Source: Leptodactylus fallax
Lineage: Eukaryota; Chordata; Amphibia; Anura; Leptodactylidae
NCBI GenBank assembly: GCA_947044405.1
Contig: CAMRHE010000354.1
Span: 868,001-932,000, forward strand
DNA: 64,000 bases
Reading direction: 5' to 3'
This document shows positions 24,787 to 35,700 of this stretch, in pieces; within the stretch, counting starts at the first letter, position 1, and every line of letters starts with the position of its first letter. The notes under the pieces are model-generated. The model worked only from the letters and a program-made list of their open reading frames with translations. It did no database searches and had not been told where the DNA came from. A program made the position numbers and the translations under genes.

Positions 24787-25490
24787 ATGGGGGGCCTCAT
24801 CACAGACGAAGATGATAGGGAGTACAAAGAATTGAACCGAGTTTTTATGGACTGGTGCCAGCGGAACCACCTTAGGATTAATGCTGGGAAGACCAAGGAG
24901 ATGGTGGTGGTCTTTTGCAAATGCAGATGCCCTCCTAAACCAGTGGACATCCTGGGGACGGGCATTTAGATTGTCAACACCTATAAGTACCTGGGGGTGC
25001 TCCTCAATAATAAGCTGGACTGGGCAGATCACATGGAGGTCCTGTACAGGAAGGGCCACAGCAGGCTCTACCTGCTTAGGAAGCTGAGAGTCTTTGGAAT
25101 CCGGGGGGCACTTCTTAGAACTTTCTTCAACTCGGTAGTGGCATCAGCCATCTTCTTTGGAGTGGCCTGCTGGGGGAGCAGTATATCAACCAGGGACAGA
25201 AATAAACTTGACAAGCTGATTAGAAGGGCCAGCTCTGTCCTGGGGAGCCCACTGGACCCAGTGCAGGTGGTGGGTGACAGAAGGATACTGTCCGTGGTGA
25301 GCTCCATGCGGGAGAATAACTCCCATCCCATGCATGAGACTGTGATCGCGCTGAGCAGTACTGTCAGTGACCGACTGCTCCACCCTAGGTGTGAGAAGGA
25401 GCGCTATCGGAAGTCTTTCCTCCCCACCGCGGTTAGGCTGTACAACCAACACCGACCTAAGCGGAGATCATTACATACAGAGAACTGAAG
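24787..25490 (+). mobile_element. Rex1-like (CR1 group) LINE ORF fragment
   Basis: Encodes the reverse-transcriptase C-terminal part: NAGKTKEMVV, then after a TAG at 24967 YKYLGVLLNNKLDWADHMEV, FFGVACWGSSIS and IRRASSVLGSPLDPV. These are hallmark residues of fish and frog Rex1 elements. It is broken by the stop and 5' truncated. Confidence 0.75.
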
Positions 25491-25689
25491 TATCTTTAAG
25501 TTGTGATATCCCCTCTGCTACTTTTTTACTTTTACCTTTCTATCTGTACCTACTGTCACTGTAATACCTCTACCTTGGAGCGTTTTGTATATACCACCTG
25601 GTGGTAAGTAATGAATGCAGCTTACCACTTGCTCCTTAAACATCACTTAGCTTGGGGACCATTTTATTTAAGTGGAGATCAATATTTTG

Positions 25690-25935
25690 CTCACACATAG
25701 CCTGCACCCCCATGTCCCCCTCTTCCTCACATACAGCCTGCACCCCCATGTCCCCCCAGCTCACACACAGCCTGCACCCCCATGTCCCCCCCAGCTCACA
25801 CACAGCCTGCACCCCCATGTCCCCCTCACACACAGCCTGCACCCCCATGTCCCCCTCACACACAGCCTGCACCCCCATGTCCCCCCAGCTCACACACAGC
25901 CTGCACCCACATGTCCCCTCTTGCTCACACCCGCT
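25690..25935. repeat. Pyrimidine-rich minisatellite upstream of PPAN, about 30-bp unit
   Basis: Around eight copies of a CTCACACACAGCCTGCACCCCCATGTCCCCC-like unit, ending about 80 bp before the CRE of the PPAN promoter. All three forward frames are open, so its ORFs are artefacts. Confidence 0.92.
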
Positions 25936-25995
25936 GCCTCCTCCTCTCCCTATATAGCACTGTCCTATACGATGTACAATAGCTCCGCCCACACC

Positions 25996-26162
25996 AGAGT
26001 CTGATCACATGGCCATGACGTCATCAGGGGGTCTTTTAGCCCACTAAGAATTAGCTTCCCGGAACTAACAGAACAGAGCCTGTGCTCCAAGAGGCGGAAC
26101 CGGAAGTGATCGGACTGCTTTACCACGTGTGTGCAGCAGGAGCAGCCGGCGGAGAGAACAGC
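25996..26162 (+). promoter_or_regulatory. PPAN promoter: CRE, ETS site and E-box, no TATA
   Basis: A perfect CRE TGACGTCA is at 26016-26023, an ETS/GABP site CCGGAAGTG at 26100-26108 and a CACGTG E-box at 26124-26129, 34 bp before the ATG. Such a set is usual for ribosome-biogenesis genes, with MYC/USF at the E-box. No TATA box is seen. The start site is not determined. Confidence 0.7.
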
Positions 26163-26177
26163 ATGGGGAAGGATAAG
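26163..26177 (+). CDS. PPAN: PPAN coding exon 1 (MGKDK)
   Basis: Five codons followed by a GTAAGA donor. The ATG is the first downstream of the promoter motifs and the frame joins exon 2 (TKNQKK) in phase 0. Confidence 0.85.
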
Positions 26178-26859
26178 GTAAGAGCGAGGGATCTCCTGCA
26201 GGAGGAACTACAATTACCAGAAGCACCTTTATGGGACAGCTGGGACTTGTAGTTGTTCTGTAGCTGGTTGTTGTGGTCAGGAGCTGACACAGTCATCAGT
26301 GGACTGTCAGCCAGCCTGGCACTCACATGGTTAAAGCCACATAGTAGCGCCACCCTCTGGTAGTCAGGAGCCATGATAATAATACTATAGGCTTCATGGA
26401 CAGTACATGTGTGGCCATAGTACAGGCAGGATGTGGCAGTCTGTATGGTGCGAGCAGTCAGAGATATGTCACATACAGGAGGCCTCTGTATACATACACT
26501 CTGCCCGCAATGTACTGGTGGTGCCCGGCACTGGGGCTGCCAACGGGCGCTGCCTGCACCCCAGGAGACGTGACCCGTTTCTGCCACTAACCTCGAAATT
26601 CCTCTCATGCAGCAGAAACCTCCCTTGTATAAGTCTCACTCCCTCTATTACAGCTGTCATCTCCTCCTCTATCCTCTTTATCTCATTCTCTCTCTCTCCA
26701 TGGTGGCTGCCACCGTACTCTTTTTTTTTTTTTTCCTCTGTGTGTCTCTCTCTCGCTCTCTGGCGGCTACCACCGTCCTCTCTTTTTTCCTCTGTGTGTC
26801 GCGCTCTCTCTCTCTCTATGGCGGCTGCCACGTCCTCTCTTTTTTTCCTCTGTGTGTCG

Positions 26860-26891
<32 letters not shown>

Positions 26892-29800
26892 ATGGCGGCT
26901 GCCACCGTCCTCTCTTTTCCTCTGTTTGTCTCTCTCTGGAAGCTGCCACCGTCCTCTCTTTTCCTCTGTGTGTCGCGCTCTCTCTCTCTCTCTCTATGGC
27001 GGCTGCCACCGTCCTCTCTTTTCCTCTGTCTTTCTATGGCGGCTGCCACCGTCCTCTCTTTTCCTCTGTGTTGCACGCTCTCGCTCTCTCTATGGCGGCT
27101 GCCACCGTCCTCTCTTTTCCTCTGTGTTGCACGTTCTCGCTCTCTCTCTATGGCGGCTGCCACCGTCCTCTCTTTTCCTCTGTGTGTCGCACGCTCTCGC
27201 TCTCTCTCTATGGAGGCTGCCACCGTCCTCTCTCTTTTCCTCTGTTTGTCTCTCTATGGCGGCTGCCACCGTCCTCTCTTTTCCGCTGTGTGTCGCGCTC
27301 TCTCTCTCTCTCTATGGCGGCTGCCACCGTCCTCTCTTTTCCTCTGTGTGTCGCACGCTCTCGCTCTCTCTCTCTATGGAGGCTGCCACCGTCCTCTCTT
27401 TTCCTCTGTTTGTCTCTCTATGGCGGCTGCCACCGTCCTCTCTTTTCCGCTGTGTGTCGCGCTCTCTCTCTCTCTCTATGGCGGCTGCCACCGTCCTCTC
27501 TTTTCCTCTGTGTGTCGCACGCTCTCGCTCTCTCTCTATGGAGGCTGCCACCGTCCTCTCTTTTCCTCTGTTTGTCTCTCTATGGCGGCTGCCACCGTCC
27601 TCTCTTTTCCGCTGTGTGTCGCGCTCTCTCTCTCTCTCTATGGCGGCTGCCACCGTCCTCTCTTTTCCTCTGTGTGTCGCGCTCTCTCTCTCTCTCTCTC
27701 TATGGCGGCTGCCACCGTCCTCTCTTTTCCTCTGTTTGTCTCTCTCTGGCAGCTGCCACCGTCCTCTCTTTTCCTCTGTGTGTCGCACGCTCTCGCTCTC
27801 TCTATGGCGGCTGCCACCGTCCTCTCTTTTCCTCTGTGTGTCGCGCTCTCGCTCTCTCTCTATGGCGGCTGCCACCGTCCTCTCTCTTTTCCTCTGTGTT
27901 GCACGCTCTCGCTCTCTCTCTATGGCGGCTGCCACCGTCCTCTCTTTTCCTCTGTGTTGCACGCTCTCGCTCTCTCTCTATGGCGGCTGCCACCGTCCTC
28001 TCTTTTCCTCTGTTTGTCTCTCTATGGCGGCTGCCACCGTCCTCTCTTTTCCTCTGTTTGTCTCTCTATGGCGGCTGCCACCGTCCTCTCTTTTCCTCTG
28101 TTTGTCTCTCTATGGCGGCTGCCACCGTCCTCTCATTTCCTCTGTGTTGCATGCTCTCGCTCTCTCTATGGCGGCTGCCACCGTCCTCTCTTTTCCTCTG
28201 TGTGTCGCGCTCTCGCTCTCTCTCTATGGCGGCTGCCACCGTCCTCTCTTTTTCCTCTGTGTGTCGCACGCTCTCACTCTCTCTATGGCGGCTGCCACCG
28301 TCCTCTCTTTTCCTCTGTTTGTCTCTCTATGGCGGCTGCCACCGTCCTCTCATTTCCTCTGTGTTGCACGCTCTCGCTCTCTCTATGGCGGCTGCCACCG
28401 TCCCTCTCTTTTCCTCTGTGTGTCGCGCTCTCGCTCTCTCTCTATGGCGGCTGCCACCGTCCTCTCTTTTCCTCTGTGTGTCGCACGCTCTCACTCTCTC
28501 TATGGCGGCTGCCACCGTCCTCTCTTTTCCTCTGTGTGTCGCACGCTCTCACTCTCTCTATGGCGGCTGCCACCGTCCTCTCTTTTCCTCTGTGTGTCGC
28601 ACGCTCTCGCTCTCTCTATGGCGGCTGCCACCGTCCTCTCTTTTCCTCTGTGTGTCGCGCTCTCTCTCTGGCAGATGCCACCGTCCTCTCTTTTCCTCTG
28701 TGTGTCGCGCTCTCTCTCTCTGACATGCTCCTCTTTTCCGTTCTCTGACTGTGTCCACCATCCCGGCCTCTCTCACTGCCTCAGTCCCTGCTTACCTAAC
28801 AATAGGGCTAAAAATCCCACTCCCCTCTGTTCTTGCATATCTCATTATTTCGGAGCTTCAGTGTGTCCACAGACCTCTTACCTCTGTCTCTTTCTTCCTT
28901 AGACCAAGAACCAGAAGAAGCTCCACGCAGCGGCCGCTCACAATGCTGAGGAGGATTACTCCAAAGTCCCGCACTCCTTCGTCTTCCATCGCGGGCAGAT
29001 CGGGAAGAACGTGCAGCTGCTGATCCAGGATGTGCGGCGGACAATGGAGCCGTTCACTGCTTCCTCCCTCAAGGTAACAACAACCTGGTATTAAGAAGCT
29101 GGGAACCTCGTACCTATGTATTATATGGTGAGTGGGATGTGCAGGGCCGTGAAGCACACCCTGCCATTCCTCTACTACATCAGGAGAGTGCCCGCTCACC
29201 TTTACTATCTCCGCATCACTGTCATCTTCTCTTCTGAGATACTGACACTGCCTGAACCCAACACAAGGGGGCATTAGCCAGCACTTGTGTGCCATATTTG
29301 GTGTAATTATGCAGAGACTGCTACAAATCTTCATGATTTTCCATGCTTGGAGCTGTATACAGATGAGCCGATGCCCGCTGTATATTCCTGCCTCAGGCTC
29401 TATGTTCTATGACTTGTTAACATTGCACTTTTTTTATTTCATAGGTTCGCAAGAATAACAGCTTGAAAGATTTTGTAGCAGTGGCCGGTCCCCTCGGTGT
29501 CACCCACTTCCTGATCTTCAGCAAAACCGAAATGAATGTCAACTTTGTAAGTAAAGAACTTGAAGCACAAGTTAGTAAATTCTACACAGCGCAAGTTTTC
29601 CTACAGTGCACTTTTATGGCACATCCCCTAGATATTCCCTCACATGTAGTATAATGGTCCCCTCAGCACCCCAATATGTAGTATAATGGCCCCATTAGTG
29701 CCCCTACACTCAGTATAATGGACCCCCACACATAGAGAAGGAGCCAGTGTTGAGCTGCATTAATTGCTCACTACTCTGCTCCATGCTGGCTGTCTCATCC

Positions 29801-32760
29801 GAGACCTGCTGTGACGCCAGCACTCAACGCCCTGGAGCAGCAAGGAAGTGGGGACCGGAGTGGTGAGTAATGAACCTAGCTCCCACTCACTCCCCATTGC
29901 ACCTGTAACTGCAATGAGTGCCTCAATGGGTACTGGTGGAAGCGCCCATTGCGCTCCTAAAGTAAGGATGACGCCCACAAGCATCCATCCTGTGCTGGGA
30001 GGGACAGTGGTTCTCAGCCGCAGCCCATACGTCCAGGGACTGTGGGACATACCCCTTGGGACACACGTACTACAGGCTGAGAACCACTTGTCTATAAAAT
30101 AGGTCATCAATAGGGCCTTGACTCTCAGCTGTTTGCAGTGCTGCGGCGGGGGTTTGCATGAGTGCTGCAGCCTTTTCAATGTTTCCATCTTCCTGCCCGC
30201 CATACATATAGCTGCGGCTGTGCCTGGTATTATGGCATTGTACTATCCGCTTGGATGACACAAAGCTGTAATATCTTGCGTTAGTGTTACCAAGTAGGCG
30301 TACACTATGAAGGTTCTGCAGCACTTGCTGAGCACAGCAGCTCTTCAAACAGCTGATCGCCAAAAGATGGGCCCCACACATCTGATGTTGATGGCCTATC
30401 CTAATGGTCATTTGATATTGTGAAACCAGGAAATCCCTTTAACAATGTGAGGATGGGCCATAAAGTTTGCAATTGTAATCTGCTAGCTGTCATGACCTGC
30501 TGAGAGTTAGTGTGACAACAGCTGTCAGGGCTCGGGTGCCTGTCACCTCTACTGTATGGACAGGACCTTACAATGATTTGGTCACCAGCTGTTTAGTGTA
30601 TGGAGCCCCAAAAAATGGAACATCACACAAGACTAACTTTCCTTCTCTCCTTTTTTCATCAGAAATTTGTGCGTTTACCGAGAGGCCCCACGCTGCACTT
30701 CAGAGTGGAACAGGTTGGTATCGTGCCATTTTCCTCAGCTGGTTTTGGAAAGTTCTGCATTCTGTCTTCTCTCTTCTTTATTGACATGGCCTAAAGGGAG
30801 TCTGTCAGATCTGTTTTGCCCAGTAAACTGCGATTATAAAGAGAGAGGTCTGATTGGCAAGAAAAAGCTTTGTCAGGTATGCAGATGAGGGATTGGCAAG
30901 TGCACAGTACGTTCTGCTCCGCGCAGGGTCTTGATTTCTGGCACCAGCGCTGTCCAGTGTCAATATGCATGCGCTGATTTCCCGGATGGGGCCTGATATT
31001 TCAGCGCAGGACATTGGAACATTCTAGAGCCATGATCTCAGGACCACCCACTGGGCACTTGTTTCCTCATTTGCATATGTCTAATTTGCATAAGCAGTCG
31101 GTACTATCCCTCCATGGTTGATCAGTGTGCCCCTTCCTGTGTGCAGTACTCCCTGATGAAGGACGTGGTCTCCTCCCTGAAGAAGCATCGGATGCATGAA
31201 CAGCAGTTTGCCTTTCCTCCTCTCCTGGTTCTCAATAATTTTGGCACACAGGGAATGCACGTCAAGCTCATGGCCACAATGTTCCAGAACATGTTCCCCT
31301 CCATCAATGTGCACAAGGTAAGACAAGATTCATTACCTCCTGTATGCTTTACACTGCAGCTTTGCTCTTGCAAGGCATGACTAACCAACAGTATACCTAC
31401 AATATGTTAGTTCAGATCTGTGTTCTCCATCTTGACATTCCCCTCTCCCCAGACCCTAGCCCACCTATCCCCTGTATAGGGATGTCGCTGATGACGTTGT
31501 ATAGTCTTCTGAGGGCTTCCCATGATCCTCTAAAGTAAAAACACTGAGACATCCATGTAGAAGTCACTGCGGGCAAGATGGACCATAATTCTCGTTCTCC
31601 TGCTCGGTATTGTGCTGTTATATTACTAATCCCTCTTGATCTCTTCCTGGCAGGTGAGCTTGAACACTATCCGTAGGTGTATCCTTATTGACTACAACGA
31701 GGACACCCAGCTGCTGGAGTTCAGGCATTAGTAAGTAGTGCAGCGCTGTGATTTTGATACCCAGTTGGTGCCATGCTGCCGCCTGGGCAACCTTTTCATT
31801 GCAGTCTGTAGTGGGAAGGTGCCCAGTGTTAGAGCTTGGTCTTGGGAATAAACCTATGCTTTGTGTTGTCATTTGCTGAATTCATCATTCTGCTGGTTTC
31901 TCATGGAAATAGCCAACTTTTTAACTCCACCGTGTTGTCAGTCATGTGACCCATGCTACCTAAGTTTATCTGACAGATGGGACCTGTCAGCTCACTGGGG
32001 GTATCCCATAATGTCTTGAGTGCAAGTGTGATCCACCATAGTAGTACTGCGGATTTTGGGTACTTAAAGAGCCAAACTAAGTGGGTGTCATTAACTGCAT
32101 GGTTGGTGATCAGGGGTACTTAAAGGGGTTGTCCAAAAAAAAGTTGTGTTTTTTTGTCATGGAGTCCAGGGAAGGTGAAAAATAATAAAAGGGGGAAAAA
32201 AAATACTCTCCTGTCCCCGACTCCGGTGTATGGGGCCATAGAAATGAATGGGTCAGTGTGTGACTGTGTATGAGGCCTTACTTTCCCTGCACTTGAACGG
32301 CTCTTGCATGGCGGGATCGTGGATGCCGTCCAGTTGCTATGGCAGCCACGATCCCTCCAAAGGCTCCCAGGCCTGCAACAGGAATTTTGCTAGTGAGCTG
32401 TGCTTGTGGCAGGGCTCAATAGTAATAGAGCATTTTTACCATAAGGTATAAGTGACCTCATGATCGCGTGCTCAAGGTTTTTTTAAAACATAAAAACACC
32501 CACTTTTACCTAGATGGCATCTAAAAACAAGCATAAACACATTGAGGCATATCTATTATGCCTTGTATGCTAGTTTTCTGGTGGTTGCCACACAAAAATG
32601 TTGACTTTTTTTTTTTTTTACTTTTGTACTGCCTTTGCCACTTCTGCAAAAAGGGCATGTGACAAGGGTGGTGTACATTTCCCCTCTAAGCGTACGGCCC
32701 GGCAGATTGTGCACGTCATTTTGGAGGAGGCGTGCGCCTCCTCATATGTATATATATATA

Positions 32761-32793
<33 letters not shown>

Positions 32794-35700
32794 GAAGCGC
32801 ACCCTCTGCCACCTCCAGGGTTATGAAGACTGGCATTAATAAGGCCAGTCTTCATAAATCTGCCCCATTAAGCCTCCCTGCGCCACAAAGTGCCCAGACT
32901 ATAAAAATATAATGTTATTTATCACCTACGGTTTCATCTTCCAAACAGAACTAATTAAAAAGTGATCTAAATGTCAGATGTTCCCCTAAATGGTATCCAT
33001 AAAAACTACATCTTGCCCCGCAAAAAAAAAAAAAAAAAATTCCATAGCTCTGTACATAGAAATATAAAAAGTTTCAGGACTTTTTCTTCGTTTACAAAAG
33101 TAAACAACCATTGCAGAAGATGGCGTCCGCCATGTTGTTTACATTAGAGTCAATGGGAACTGACGTAGACCGAGGGAGCTCAACTACTGTTACTGTCCAT
33201 TGCTCTCATCCTATGACAGATGAGAGCATCGGACGCTCATAGGTTCGGACGCTCATTGGCTTAAAGAGTTAAAGGTTTCGTCCCATCCTATAATGTAATG
33301 GCATATTACTAGGATTTACTATCACTTTATTATTGGTAGGGGTCAGATCTCTATGATCCCACTGATCCCAAGAATTAAGGGGGTGGCAGCGCTGGTTTAG
33401 AGCTGCATCCCTTTCTAAGTTTTCCCTGCAGTGTCGCCTGCCCTCACTGCACTGGATCTGCAGCTGCCCACATTCACTAGACTAGAGAGCTGCTGCAGGT
33501 CCATGTACAGTGGGTGGTAGGGGACAAGTGTGCAAGGAACGTAGCACTAATCCTTCACGGACTTTATTCTCGGATTGGTGGGGGAGCCAGAAGTCAGTTT
33601 GCATAGTGATATGGCATCACTTTATAAGATGGGAGAACCCCTCCTAAATAATCCTACCCCACCTGAGTAATGAAAGGCAACCAGTACCCCTAGCCTGTAC
33701 TGAGGAAGATCTAAGACACCAAAACTATGCCTTCTCCAAACGGTCTCTCTGTTTGGCCCGATATCTCTAGTCCTGTTGCCGGCTCTGTAAAGGGTTGTAG
33801 GACATTGACTTACAGGGTAGCTACCGATAGGTCAGGATTTTTTTTTCCTTTGCATTTAGGTGTTGGGTATTTTTCTGGCCAGGAATATTGCAGTACCGCT
33901 AGACTATCTGAAGGTGCCGCTGTTGTTCATGTAAATGATAGCTTTGCCTCTTGTGTCTTTGCAGCAGTGTGAAGGTGGTCCCTGTAGGAATGAGTAAGGG
34001 GATGAAGAAGCTTCTCCAGGAGAAATTCCCCAACATGAGCCGCTGGGAGGACATCAGTGAGTTACTAGTCAAGTAAGTAAAGGGGTCAATGAAGAGCGGA
34101 TGTCTGTGTCCTAATGTTTAGGGGTGTTATCTAAACAACATCCTGATCATCTAGTAAGATGCAGACTGGTAAAATATTGGGAATTCCAGATTAATGGATG
34201 TTTCCATAAGCTCTTCATACATGTATATGTACACAGACAAGTACTGTATGCTTGGTGCATATCTTTCACGCCTCCCAAGTGAAAACAAGTACATCCATTA
34301 ACCCCTGGGTACATGTACGTGACTAAGTATGGCGGCCAAGCTGAAGCATAGCGCCGCACTAACTGCTGGGTCTATGCTCTTTCATAGAGCAGGGACTCGG
34401 CAGCATTGGGGGTGGGGAGGGGGCTAAAAAATGTAAAATGTTTTTAAAAATATTAAAAAAAGTTTAAATCACCCCCCTTTCCCTAGATAAAATCTAAATA
34501 AAAGTAACCATAAACACCTTAGGCATCCCTAAGTCCGAAAAATATCCAAACTATTAAAATATTTGTCCCATGCGGTAAACGCTGTAGCAGGAAAAAAAAA
34601 AATCAAAATGGCTGACTTGGCGTTTTTTCATTGCTTTGCTTCCTTAAAAAAATGGAATAAATAGTGATCAAAATATCATACATTCCCCATCATGTTAGTA
34701 ATAAAAACTATATATTGCCCCGTAAAAAAAAAAAAGACACCTTACACAGCACCGTGACACTGAAATCTAAAAAAGTTACAGGGGTCAGAATATGGAGATT
34801 CAAAGAATTCTTTTTCTTTTTTCTTAACTTTACAAAAGTTCAAATTTTTATTAGAACATGAAAAAAACAAAACCCGTAAGAAAAATGGTGGTACTGAATT
34901 TTTTTTTTCCCCACTTCCCTGTACATTGTACAGAATAATAAATGGCACCATTTTGAAGTACAACTTGTCTCACAAAAATCAAGCCCTCACATGGAATACG
35001 TAAATGGAAAAATGAGAACGTTTTATGGCTTTTAGGATGCAGGGAGTAAAAAACGAAAACGCAAAAATGAAAAAATGTCTGCGTCACGTAAGGGTTAAAG
35101 GGGTTTCCCAGTCAAACTGGTAAACCCAGGGATGGTTTGGGGTGGGGTAAAATAGGGATACTCACAGTTTCTATTCTGGTTGCTGCTCAGGTGACCCCTG
35201 CGGCCAGTCACTGGTCTCAGCAGTCACATGTTAGGTCCCAGTGATACCACTGCTAATGACGTACCCACCAATACCCAAAACCTGACTACTGAGGCCAGTG
35301 ATTGGCCGCAGGGGTCTCCTAAGCAGCGCCACTTCCTGCCCAACCAGAATAAAATGGGGGACCCCAACATGGGGGATTGCCAGTAGTAGGGGATTATCCC
35401 TTTTATTTCTTACCACACCCCCAGCCCATCCTGGGTTTTCCAGTTTGACTAGACACCCCCTTTAAGATGCAGTTGCACTTACTGACTTCTTATTCCTACC
35501 TTCTAGAGGAGCCAACCTCTCGGAGAGCGAGGCCGAGCAGGACGGAGACCATAACATCACAGAGTTGCCTCAGGTATACGCCGGACGTGGCAACATGAAG
35601 GCCCAGCAGAGTGCCGTTCGTCTAACCGAGGTGGGTAACTGTGTGGGGCTAATAAATCCTGAAGTGGATAGTCATGGAGGGCCCCGATAGGAGGTGGATG

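Noticed and set aside
16733..26000. RDH8 or ANGPTL6 exons expected from human synteny
   Set aside because: No short-chain dehydrogenase or fibrinogen-like motif was found; all recognisable coding is transposon-derived.
25652..26004. His/Pro-rich ORFs upstream of PPAN
   Set aside because: They come from the CCCCCATGTCCCC tandem repeat and are open in several frames.
26120..26608. A 162-codon minus-strand ORF over the PPAN start
   Set aside because: It overlaps PPAN exon 1 antisense and has no recognisable domain.
26407..28902. An 831-codon forward ORF, with two more long forward ORFs in the other frames
   Set aside because: All three frames are open only because the CT-rich units lack stops. 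The translation is repetitive Ser/Leu/Arg, and the span lies inside PPAN intron 1.
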